A stretch of DNA of 64,000 bases from Chitinophaga sp. Cy-1792 (GTDB lineage: Bacteria; Bacteroidota; Bacteroidia; Chitinophagales; Chitinophagaceae), in assembly GCF_011752935.1 (NCBI RefSeq), contig NZ_VWWO01000002.1, positions 1,364,001 through 1,428,000 of the forward strand, given 5' to 3'. Below the pieces are notes generated by a model. It made no database searches. It was not told the DNA's origin and was given only the letters and a program-made list of their open reading frames with translations. Made by a program: the position numbers and the translations under genes. Below, piece by piece: positions 10,001 through 17,209 of the stretch. The stretch's first letter is position 1, and every line of letters begins with the position of its first letter.

Positions 10001-10231
10001 AGGTCCACCAAGTGGTAGTTGTTTAAAGGTATAGAAACCTTTGGTGTTGGACTGCGTTCTGTTGGTGAAACCTGTTGATTCGTTTCTTACAGTAACAGAG
10101 GCGCCGGGGATCAATGTACCGTCCTTTGCTTTGATCTGACCGTTGAGGTCAGCAAGCGTGGATTGTGCGATGATGTTGGTTGACGTTAGCAAACCTAACG
10201 CGAGGAAAATAGTACAAATCAGGCTTTTCAT
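7082..10231 (-). CDS. Oar-like TonB-dependent receptor with N-terminal carboxypeptidase-regulatory domain
   Basis: The protein has 1049 residues. A signal peptide (about residues 1-22, ending IIAQS) is followed by a CarboxypepD_reg-like beta domain (about 27-110, LIPGASVTVRNESTGF). The TonB plug (about 120-230) contains MNRLPVNGRNFANLAALSPL and NYTIDGMTAKNP. The beta barrel ends in VQLGVRYFF, with the terminal aromatic residue expected for BAM insertion. The RLPVNGRNF style and the length match the Oar-like receptor group of Bacteroidota and Myxococcota. The ligand is unknown. The gene is alone, with a terminator right after it and a 364-base non-coding stretch upstream. Confidence 0.88.
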   Translation of the reverse strand: MKSLICTIFLALGLLTSTNIIAQSTLADLNGQIKAKDGTLIPGASVTVRNESTGFTNRTQSNTKGFYTFKQLPLGGPYTITVSAIGFGSQKKKDYTLNQGDVLQVSFDLEPSVSNLEAVTITSTSNKKAIVNAGAATTITPTDMNRLPVNGRNFANLAALSPLTGNGNSISGQLGSGTNYTIDGMTAKNPTSAGPTTSRSGAPYSISIEAVREFKVVTNQYDVTLGRSGGGTVSAVTKSGTNTVSGSVFGFGRANWLSSPYDIRGNKRNNDYSTYQFGGSIGGPIIKDKLHYFFAWDHQTDNRSLVIADVQSPSDQLVYNITRSVLDTFVDIARTKYGVSQHPQYGSFGKTRKSDAGFLRLDWQLNDKNLLTIRDNYTNDINKLGLIDNNAIDLYESTGNDFNKDNSLLLTLRSTISSKLTNELKAQHLYTWQASRQNDELPGALPRAIVEKVTSVLSNGTTKSTTIQIGGHRFGQEGFTNNVFQLTDNLYYNTEKVNYTFGVDMMYTHAKSLYGSEVNGRYVYRGMDAFKNNTPYAFYREVPLVADPSVISTIFNGGIYGQLQTSLGKGLNLTAGLRFDMATYPKAPFNQALHDALGLNTSNGIKSFVTQPRIQLTWDVNEKHTDYLKFGAGVFSSDINNYMLINNLTFDGRHFGTVNLNSSSVNIPSPDFSAFRKDLSTVPTFAANQLPLINYTGPDAKIPIVYKANINYTRYITSRLRMGLSAYLTYGRNNYFYIDKNMVEKPFFTMPAEANRGVYIPLEKMNTSGGSGNYLDGRISNAFGRVLELTSKGKNNTYTFVYDVNYRYYKDGNITASYTWNDSKDNSSYNGNVANSATLGLPVADDPRDLSKMTYSDLQFRHKVVLYGTSPTVAGFVFSVRFSGIGGTRYSLLSGVNSNQDFVSGTNDLAYVFNPNDPNTAAAVKTGLLNLLNSGAGRSFKKYIEKSEGKIAERNGGVNGFYGTLDLRLQKSFKVSRTSGFEFSVDVFNFANMLNKKWGASHNFGNTSLYSASAFSKDTREYTYDINTSGIANPGGDPYQVQLGVRYFF

Positions 10232-10595
10232 TTACTAAGGGTTTTAAACTAAGGTGACAAAAATAGGTGGCCGGTTTGTCGGGAATATTACGGCCACGTT
10301 AACAAAACATTAACTCTCTTGTTCGTATAACCGTTGCAGATAGTATATGCTGAAAATCGATATGGTCTTGGGCCGGGTTGTCGGGCTGCTGCAGTGATTT
10401 GTGTCTTTATGCCGGTGGTCGCTGCCGGGGTTGTGCTAACGGTGAAGCAGGTACGAATTTATTAATTACCAGGTAAGAAATATGCTCGCGGCTGGTGTTT
10501 TGTTGCTGATATGATATATTGAAATTATTATTTACATAATGATTTGTGTCAGTCTATATCCCTGACCTGTTTGAATATGATGACTGAATAAAAAA
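10232..10595. other. Non-coding stretch between receptor and SUKH-like gene
   Basis: No credible open frame on either strand. The part next to the receptor start has a minus-strand TATTTTTG at 10265-10258, matching the Bacteroidota -7 element TAnnTTTG, but no TTTG at the right distance upstream. It may be the receptor promoter. Nothing else was recognised. Confidence 0.4.
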
Positions 10596-11177
10596 TTACC
10601 AGTCAATTTTATCATAATCCGGACTTACCGGTAAGTGTGAGATATCCAAATTAGTTTCAGGAGATATTCTCCATTTACCTTCATGAAATATAGCCATATC
10701 AATTGATCCAAAGAAAAGTTTGGCAAAGGCAACCGGGGCAGCATCGGCAACCCAATATAGGTTATTAAGAAAGTCATGGAGGTAGAAATTGCCTTTGTCA
10801 TCAAGGTATATTGGTCCACAGGTTTTAATGTGCCCAACATCATGCAGTTGTACGCCAAGAATCAGGGAGTAATAGTAAACGTCCGACTGATTGTTTTTGT
10901 CCCATTCGTTACCTGTGAGATAGATATCTCTTTTTACATTATTCACAAAACTTACATCGTTAAGTTGCTTAATTCCAGGTATCTGATAATCGCCATAGAC
11001 TATCCCTGCACTTTTGATATGGAGTTCTCCGAATTCAGAAAGAAATGCCTGTACGTTCTCAGGGTACATATGAAATGCCAGTGTATTAGCCAATGTTGAC
11101 CGTATATTCCGGCCTTCATACCATCCGGCTGCTTTTAGAACCATTTCCAGGTTTTCAGGTGTATTAGGTAGTAGCAT
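10596..11177 (-). CDS. SUKH-3-like immunity protein
   Basis: The protein has 193 residues. The opening LKAAGWYEGRNI and then VQAFLSEFGELHI, with a Tyr/Gly-rich middle (YGDYQIPGI), GHIKTCGPIYLDDKGNFYLHD and a final stretch of acidic residues, follow the SUKH-3 pattern (AGW..GR, FL.EFG). SUKH proteins neutralise toxins delivered by contact-dependent or type VI systems. No toxin gene or other immunity gene is adjacent, so it would be an orphan. It lies between an Oar-like receptor and a histidine kinase gene on the opposite strand. The family call is from pattern memory and moderately sure. Confidence 0.65.
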   Translation of the reverse strand: MLLPNTPENLEMVLKAAGWYEGRNIRSTLANTLAFHMYPENVQAFLSEFGELHIKSAGIVYGDYQIPGIKQLNDVSFVNNVKRDIYLTGNEWDKNNQSDVYYYSLILGVQLHDVGHIKTCGPIYLDDKGNFYLHDFLNNLYWVADAAPVAFAKLFFGSIDMAIFHEGKWRISPETNLDISHLPVSPDYDKIDW

Positions 11178-11309
11178 AGCTGCAATATATTTGATTATAT
11201 TATAAAAAATTAATTAAGGTTCCGCCGGTACAAGACGCTTATCCCCCATATTTCAACGCTGACCGTCTTTTAATTCTCCGGTCCTGAAATTATTTGTTCC
11301 TTTGTTCAT

Positions 11310-12371
11310 ATGAGAAAACAGGGCTTGTCGACATATTGGAAGTGCCAGCTTTTCGGCTGGGGTGCGGCTTCGTTGTACTGGGCCTTTAAAGGCCTTACCG
11401 GCGAAGGTTTTATGTTGTCGCTGGCGGTCTGCTTTTTCATCACCGACATGTTATGTTACATAGGTATTACCCATATTTACCGTGCTATTGCGCGACATGC
11501 CGGATGGAACCAGCTGGGGGCGCAACAATTGCTTTGGCGGCTGATCCCTGCTGTCATTATCATGGGGGTGGTGTTCATGGTGGTTACCATTGCGAAGCTC
11601 TATCTCCTGAAATACTGGCTGGTACCGTCTTTCCACCCGCCATTCCGGGAGTATGCTGCCATGGCAGCAGAACCTACCTTTATTGCCGGCGTAAGGCTGA
11701 TGGCTATCTGGCTGCTGGCATACCATCTGTACCATTACTCGCAGCGCGAGATCAGGATAGCTACAGAAAAAGCAAAACTGGAGCTGATTACCAGCGAAAT
11801 GCAGTTACAGCAGCTGACAGGGCAGCTACAGCCACATTTCCTGTTTAATTCCCTGAACCTTGTTAAATCCATGGTCAGGAATGAACCTGAACAGGCACGC
11901 CGTGCGATTGACCTGCTGGCATCGCTGTTACGGTCATCCCTATACGAAAAAGATATGGCCCTGATTCCTTTTAGTGAAGAGATGGAGATTGTCGGGGATT
12001 ATCTTGAATTACAACAATTGAGATGGGGAGAAATATTACGTATAACGCACCATTTGGCGGCTGATACAGAAGAGATAAAAATTCCCCGCTGGAGCATTCA
12101 GACGCTCGTGGAGAATGCTGTCAAACATGGTATCATGCAGCAACAGGATGGGGGCGTGATCCGCATCCATGCGGCCCGCCAGGAACCGTTCCTGATGGTC
12201 ACCGTCACCAATACCGGCGCCTGGAAACCTGCAACAGGTACAGGGATCGGACTCCAAAACCTGCGTGACCGGCTGGCATTGCATTATCACGGTGATGCTG
12301 CGCTGGAAATACATACGGATGAATTAAATGTCAGTGCTACTATTAAAATACCCTTGCATGCGAAAATATAA
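11310..12371 (+). CDS. LytS-type membrane sensor histidine kinase
   Basis: The protein has 353 residues. Four hydrophobic segments fill about residues 10-150. A coiled stretch leads to the His_kinase motif QLQPHFLFNSLN with His176 as the likely phosphoacceptor. The ATPase part carries LVENAVKHG (N box) and TGIGLQNLRDRL (G box). The LytTR regulator gene overlaps its 3' end by 14 bases, a usual two-gene unit. No extracellular sensor domain is visible beyond the membrane helices, so the signal is unknown. A CocE-type hydrolase follows the pair and may belong to the same transcript. Confidence 0.9.
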   Translation: MRKQGLSTYWKCQLFGWGAASLYWAFKGLTGEGFMLSLAVCFFITDMLCYIGITHIYRAIARHAGWNQLGAQQLLWRLIPAVIIMGVVFMVVTIAKLYLLKYWLVPSFHPPFREYAAMAAEPTFIAGVRLMAIWLLAYHLYHYSQREIRIATEKAKLELITSEMQLQQLTGQLQPHFLFNSLNLVKSMVRNEPEQARRAIDLLASLLRSSLYEKDMALIPFSEEMEIVGDYLELQQLRWGEILRITHHLAADTEEIKIPRWSIQTLVENAVKHGIMQQQDGGVIRIHAARQEPFLMVTVTNTGAWKPATGTGIGLQNLRDRLALHYHGDAALEIHTDELNVSATIKIPLHAKI

Positions 12372-13071
12372 AGTACTGATCGTAGATGATGAAAAGGCCG
12401 CGAGGGAAGAGCTTCGGGAACAGCTGGAACCTTACTTCATGCTGGAGATCGCCGGCATGGCGCAGCATGTACAACAGGCAAGGGAAATTGTGGAGACGCT
12501 TCAGCCGGATATTATTTTTCTGGATATAGAGATGCCGGGGCTGTCAGGTTTCGACCTGTTGCAACAGCTGCCAGAGCTGCCCGCCATCATATTTGTCACC
12601 GCCTTTGATCAATATGCCGCTAAGGCCTTTGATGTAAATGCGGTAGATTACCTCCTGAAGCCAATTCGTATGGAACGCTTTGCCTTGGCCATGGAACGGG
12701 TACTGGAGCGTTTGTTGGCCCGCCATCATGACCTGCAATACACACGGCCTGTATTTATTAAAAACGGAAACAGGGGAACGCTTATCCAGCCGGCAGACAT
12801 ACACTACATCACTGCAACAGACAACTACATCACCATCGTTACCGACACGCAGAAAAGCGTTATCAAAAGTTCATTGCAACAGTTTGAGCAACGCCTGGAC
12901 CCAGCCCTGTTTTGCAGGATCAACAGAAACCAGGTAGTAAATACCAGGCAGATCGACTCAACGAAAACTTTGCCGAATGGAAGTATGCGCCTTACCATGA
13001 AAAATGGTACGCTCCTGGAAACCTCTGTCAGACAGGCTTCCAGGTTAAAGCAAATCGCACGTTTACCTTAA
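12358..13071 (+). CDS. LytTR-family response regulator
   Basis: The protein has 237 residues. The receiver domain has Asp10/Asp11, phosphoacceptor Asp56 in FLDIEMPG, and Lys in DYLLKP. The C-terminal LytTR DNA-binding domain shows ITATDNYITIV and CRINRNQVVN. The ATG at 12358 is chosen because MRKYKVLIVDDE begins the receiver fold directly; an upstream ATG at 12328 would add ten residues of no known use. It overlaps the kinase gene by 14 bases, so the two form a cognate pair by position. Its targets are unknown; the hydrolase starting 19 bases downstream is the nearest candidate. Confidence 0.92.
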   Translation: MRKYKVLIVDDEKAAREELREQLEPYFMLEIAGMAQHVQQAREIVETLQPDIIFLDIEMPGLSGFDLLQQLPELPAIIFVTAFDQYAAKAFDVNAVDYLLKPIRMERFALAMERVLERLLARHHDLQYTRPVFIKNGNRGTLIQPADIHYITATDNYITIVTDTQKSVIKSSLQQFEQRLDPALFCRINRNQVVNTRQIDSTKTLPNGSMRLTMKNGTLLETSVRQASRLKQIARLP

Positions 13072-13089
13072 ACACAAAATGCTTTTTAC

Positions 13090-14832
13090 ATGAAATATTT
13101 ATTGCTGCTGCTCCTGCTGAGTGGCGCCAGCCACTGCTATGCCCAGTACCCGGGCCCCGTTTACGATAGTCTGCGTACATCCATGGGAAATCACTATCAT
13201 ATAGAAGACAGTATACGCATCACTTCCCCGCAGGGAATAACCCTAACGGCTACACTGGTAAGGCGCACAGGACTTACTGAAAAAGTCCCAGGCATTCTCT
13301 TCTATACCATCTACACCAGCCCGGAGCGTTCGTTGCGGGAGGCGAAGTCCATGGCTGATCATGGGTATGTAGGTATTGTTGCCAATGCCCGGGGGAAGTA
13401 CCTTGGCAGGGATAGTATCCGGCTTTATGAAACGGAGTGTGAAGACGCGAATACAGTCATAGACTGGATTAGCCGGCAGCCGTGGTGCAATGGCGCTGTA
13501 GCGATGTATGGCGGCAGCTATTCCGGATTTGCCCAATGGGCCGCCACCAAAAAGCTACACCCTTCGCTGAAAACGATTGTGCCTTATGTGGCGGCCATTC
13601 CCGGACAAGGCCTGCCGATGGAAAACAACGTATTTCTTACAGCCAATTATCAGTGGGCCTTTTATGTTACCAATAACCGTTTCACCGATAATATCGTTAA
13701 TAACGACAATGACCGGTGGCAACGTATGCGCGGCCGCTGGTACAATAGTGGCGCCGCCTTTAACCGGATAGACAGTATTGATGGTACGCCTTCTCCCTGG
13801 CTGCAGCAATGGCTCCTGCATCCCGGTTATGATGCCTACTGGCAGGCGATGGTGCCATGGCAGCAGGATTTCGCACATATCAATATTCCCGTACTGACCT
13901 TTGAAGGTTATTATGATGACGGACAGGTGTCGGGCCTGGAATACCTGTATAGCCATTACCGTTATAACCCATCTGCGGAGCATTACCTGATTATCGGCCC
14001 ATACGATCATTTCGGAACTCAAACAGGTGGTACGGCATTGCTGAGAGGGTATAAGGTAGATAGCGCCGCACTGATCAATACCCGCGAAATTACCTTTCAA
14101 TGGCTCGACTATATTCTCAAAGGAGCCCCAAAACCTGCCATACTAAAAGATAAAATTAATTTTGAAGTAATGGGTGCCAATAGCTGGCGCCATGTTCCGG
14201 CCATCGCAAAGATGCACGACTCCATCTGGACTTTCCACCTGGATCCGCATCGTGAAAAAAAGTTTCACCGCCTGACTGCCGGAAAAACCATGAAAGGTAG
14301 TATTAAACAAATCATAAATCTGGCAGACAAAACACAATCATCTTCCTACTACCCATTCCCGCTGGAACAGACATCCTTTCCGGGAAACGGGGGATTGGCT
14401 TTTGTCAGCAAGCCATTGCAGCGGAATATGATTATCAGTGGCGCTTTTGCAGGCAACCTGTACGTTAAATGCAATAAAAAGGATTTCGATTTTCATGTGG
14501 CCTTATATGAAGTGAAAGCGGATGGTAGTTATTTTCAGTTGTCCTACTTCCTCGCAAGGGCCAGTTATATAACGGACAGGACTACACGGAAGCTGCTGAC
14601 ACCAGGAGGTATCGCACACCTGCCTTTTGACCGGTCACGGATGATCAGCAAATTACTTCCCGCCGGCAGCAGTATCATGATAGTAGTAGATGCAGACAGA
14701 AATCCTTTTGCACAGGTGAATTATGGAACAGGGAAGGATGTCAGCACAGAAACCGTTGCCGATGCCGGTGTGCCGCTGGTGCTGGAATGGCTTTCGGAGA
14801 GTACGATAGCTATTCCGGTACTCATGCCATAG
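13090..14832 (+). CDS. Secreted CocE/NonD-family alpha/beta hydrolase (X-Pro dipeptidyl-peptidase S15 type)
   Basis: The protein has 580 residues. The signal peptide is MKYLLLLLLLSGASHCYAQ. The N-terminal alpha/beta hydrolase core has YGGSYSGF with nucleophile Ser143, YYDDGQVSG as the likely acid region and IIGPYDHFG with the likely catalytic His. The C-terminal beta-jelly roll starts around ISGAFAGNLYVK, as in CocE and X-Pro dipeptidyl peptidases. The length suits the family. It would act in the periplasm or outside on an ester or peptide. It starts 19 bases after the LytTR gene, hinting at co-transcription. Confidence 0.87.
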   Translation: MKYLLLLLLLSGASHCYAQYPGPVYDSLRTSMGNHYHIEDSIRITSPQGITLTATLVRRTGLTEKVPGILFYTIYTSPERSLREAKSMADHGYVGIVANARGKYLGRDSIRLYETECEDANTVIDWISRQPWCNGAVAMYGGSYSGFAQWAATKKLHPSLKTIVPYVAAIPGQGLPMENNVFLTANYQWAFYVTNNRFTDNIVNNDNDRWQRMRGRWYNSGAAFNRIDSIDGTPSPWLQQWLLHPGYDAYWQAMVPWQQDFAHINIPVLTFEGYYDDGQVSGLEYLYSHYRYNPSAEHYLIIGPYDHFGTQTGGTALLRGYKVDSAALINTREITFQWLDYILKGAPKPAILKDKINFEVMGANSWRHVPAIAKMHDSIWTFHLDPHREKKFHRLTAGKTMKGSIKQIINLADKTQSSSYYPFPLEQTSFPGNGGLAFVSKPLQRNMIISGAFAGNLYVKCNKKDFDFHVALYEVKADGSYFQLSYFLARASYITDRTTRKLLTPGGIAHLPFDRSRMISKLLPAGSSIMIVVDADRNPFAQVNYGTGKDVSTETVADAGVPLVLEWLSESTIAIPVLMP

Positions 14833-14837
14833 GATAG

Positions 14838-15203
14838 CTATTGGAAAATGAGGAAATGTTTTTCATACCCCCAGCCATCTAATGCCGGTAATTCCATTAC
14901 TGCCGAAGGAATTATGCCATCAGGAAATTCAAACTTACAGACTGTTTTCCATCCGTGAGGTATTTCGTCAAATGGTTTGAAAAACTGCTGGCTGATTTCT
15001 TTGAGAATGATCCTGCATTTGGTGGTTTTATCGTTATTAAGAATTTCAGAAAAGCAATGCCCTGCCGGAATATCATAAGCTGAATAACTACAGAAGAAAA
15101 TGATTTCGTTGCGTGCCAGTTTCATCGATCCCAGCACTTCAGCAAAGAGTGGTAGCACCTTTGGGCTTAGTTTTCCTGAAATTCTTACATGTATATTTTC
15201 CAT
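14838..15203 (-). CDS. Hypothetical protein, 121 residues
   Basis: This is a cytosolic-looking protein without signal peptide or membrane segment. It starts MENIHVRISGKLSP and ends WGYEKHFLIFQ. I recognise no family. It begins 10 bases after the stop of the secreted protein gene upstream (15213-16385), so both are likely on one transcript. It converges with the CocE-type gene, with 5 bases between stops. The tight packing and the absence of a competing frame support a real gene. Confidence 0.6.
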   Translation of the reverse strand: MENIHVRISGKLSPKVLPLFAEVLGSMKLARNEIIFFCSYSAYDIPAGHCFSEILNNDKTTKCRIILKEISQQFFKPFDEIPHGWKTVCKFEFPDGIIPSAVMELPALDGWGYEKHFLIFQ

Positions 15204-15212
15204 TACAGCTTT

Positions 15213-16385
15213 TTATAAATAGGCCGCTTTTATCAGTTTCGTTATATACTGATTGAAGCCTTCCTTTTTCACGCCGGTTATTTTCTCCAGGGCAGCGAAA
15301 TAATTTGCATCTCCATCTTCTTTCTTACCACAACTTAACAATGGTAAAACTGCGGGAAATCCTTTCTTTTTCTCAATCTCCTGTACGATCAGGGCATTTA
15401 ATACGTATGCCACTTTTAATGGCTTGCTTCCTTCAGAAAAATTCTTCAGATCCATGTACTGGGATTGCCAGTTGGCATTGGGATTGTTATTGATATACGT
15501 TTTAAAGATACTTAAAATCTCTGTCCACGTATAGCCCCAACTGCCGCCATATAGATAGGCACAGCCTTCGTCGACGGGTCTGTTAATTACATCTTTGTCA
15601 AGTACAATCCGCAGGCGGTCGTGCCACATATCATGCGGGTCGAAGCGTTGGGGATTAGATGTCCATCCATTTACCAGCAAATCGGTATTGTTTTCCCGGG
15701 ATACCAGCTGATTATTTTTAATGCCGTTGTAATTATATTTATAGTCTACACCCACCAGCTGCAGCACTTCTGTAAAATTATCGCAGTAGTAGAAGTCTGC
15801 CACTGAAGATGGAATATTCAGTTTTTTGTTGTAGAGATCGAGGTGTTTTTCAAATGCATCCGCGCAAGAAGTATACAGCGTATCCTTAAAGTAATAAGTG
15901 GTATTATTTATTTTCTGAGATTTCCAGTGAGCTGTGTTTTGTTTTAAGGGTGAATAAAAATAAAAGTTATTATTGATTTGTCGGGCCATTATGCTGTAGT
16001 TCCCACGCAGTAGGGGTGTATTTTCATTAATACCAATATATGATAGCTGTAGTATGAAATTATTATCATCCAATGGTACAGCATTGCCCAGGTAGCATTT
16101 ATAAAAGTCGTTATCTTTCAGGGTGATGTTTTGCCGCATTCCTTTCATTTCGTCCAATAATGCGGAAGTGGCGAGTAGTTCTGTTTTAAGAATATATTCA
16201 TTTTTTATAGCCGGCTGGTCTGCTTGCGCCAGGAAGCCATTCAGTGAACGGATCAGGCGTTCCCTGACCAGGGAGTCTTTTGGAAGCACAATTCCTTTCG
16301 GGATAATTACCGACTGACTATGGGCCCGGGAAATAAAATTAATCAGGATAACAGTGGTTATCAGCCAGTTTCGTGTTGAATTCAT
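15213..16385 (-). CDS. Hypothetical secreted protein, 390 residues
   Basis: The start at 16385 (MNSTRNW) gives a clean signal peptide ending near SRAHSQ. The mature part has no membrane segments. A central stretch, DPHDMWHDRLR and later VDEGCAYLYGGSWGY, puts two histidines and an acidic pair close together. This looks somewhat like a gluzincin metallopeptidase (H..xH then E) but lacks a canonical HExxH. A peptidase-like fold is only a guess. The 121-residue gene follows within 10 bases. Confidence 0.6.
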   Translation of the reverse strand: MNSTRNWLITTVILINFISRAHSQSVIIPKGIVLPKDSLVRERLIRSLNGFLAQADQPAIKNEYILKTELLATSALLDEMKGMRQNITLKDNDFYKCYLGNAVPLDDNNFILQLSYIGINENTPLLRGNYSIMARQINNNFYFYSPLKQNTAHWKSQKINNTTYYFKDTLYTSCADAFEKHLDLYNKKLNIPSSVADFYYCDNFTEVLQLVGVDYKYNYNGIKNNQLVSRENNTDLLVNGWTSNPQRFDPHDMWHDRLRIVLDKDVINRPVDEGCAYLYGGSWGYTWTEILSIFKTYINNNPNANWQSQYMDLKNFSEGSKPLKVAYVLNALIVQEIEKKKGFPAVLPLLSCGKKEDGDANYFAALEKITGVKKEGFNQYITKLIKAAYL

Positions 16386-16623
16386 AGGAAGCAATATATT
16401 TTACAAACAGGTAAATGATTAAAAGAGGATATCCTCATAAGCTGTTACAGTAATATTGGTATATATAAGAATAAGCAATCATCCGGTGGTAAACAAAATA
16501 ATTGCGATCCTGATAATTTTGCTGCTAAATTTATCCAGATAGAATAGTGAATTTCAATACAAAAAACAGTAATTGGGGTAGGAGGTGTGGGAGAGAAATC
16601 AAATAGCTTTGCTGAAAAAAACT

Positions 16624-17001
16624 ATGGAAACTCCGGCTACTCAAATGGATGCAGCAGAAAAACAGTTGATTCTTCTTACACTGAATGATTACCTCGAAGG
16701 CCGTCCGGTATTAGATTTGGAAAGACTCCGGCGGGCATTTCACCCAAATGCCTATATCAGGACCACCATTGAGGGGAAATTGGTACAGTGGGCATTACCA
16801 CAATACCTGGACCTGGTTGGCAAAGCAACTGTACAGGAATGTCAGCCTGAACTTATTTCGTATACCTGGGATGGTGATACTGCCTCGGCGCAGGTACAGC
16901 TGACATTTGCGACCTTCCGGTTTATCGATCGGTTTAACCTGATGAAGTTAGGCGGCAGATGGCAGATTGTCGATAAGGTATCTTACCGGCAGGAATTATA
17001 A
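16624..17001 (+). CDS. NTF2-like protein (putative lumazine-binding type)
   Basis: The protein has 125 residues and uses the ATG at 16624. A GTG at 16585 would add 13 residues outside the fold. The order LNDYLEGRPVLDLERLRRAF-HPNA, a central strand pair, then FNLMKLGGRWQIVDKVSY is the standard NTF2-like cone, close to the putative lumazine-binding group common in Bacteroidota. These proteins often bind small ligands or act as unknown enzymes. No catalytic residue can be assigned. A strong terminator follows 40 bases after the stop. Confidence 0.72.
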   Translation: METPATQMDAAEKQLILLTLNDYLEGRPVLDLERLRRAFHPNAYIRTTIEGKLVQWALPQYLDLVGKATVQECQPELISYTWDGDTASAQVQLTFATFRFIDRFNLMKLGGRWQIVDKVSYRQEL

Positions 17002-17040
17002 TTCTGCAATATGATGCCGCATAGTAATCTGATTTTAGAT

Positions 17041-17075
17041 AAAACACCTGTTTCTGCCTGAGAAACGGGTGTTTT
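17041..17075 (+). terminator. Intrinsic terminator after the NTF2-like gene
   Basis: AAAACACCTGTTTCT pairs with AGAAACGGGTGTTTT around a five-base loop, with one G-T pair. The T-rich end faces the plus direction. Confidence 0.88.
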
Positions 17076-17209
17076 GCTTTCCCGGACAGTCCCTGAAAGA
17101 GCACTTCATATTGCCGTATATCCGTTGCATAATACCGCTTTGATATTATCAAAGCGCGCCTTAACTTGTTGCGAGGTAACCAAGGTAATCAGTGCCCCAA
17201 TTCCCAGTT

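Noticed and set aside
15213..16385. Metalloprotease call for the secreted 390-residue protein
   Set aside because: The His/Asp/Glu cluster is suggestive, but no HExxH or other complete zinc motif is present, so it is left as hypothetical.
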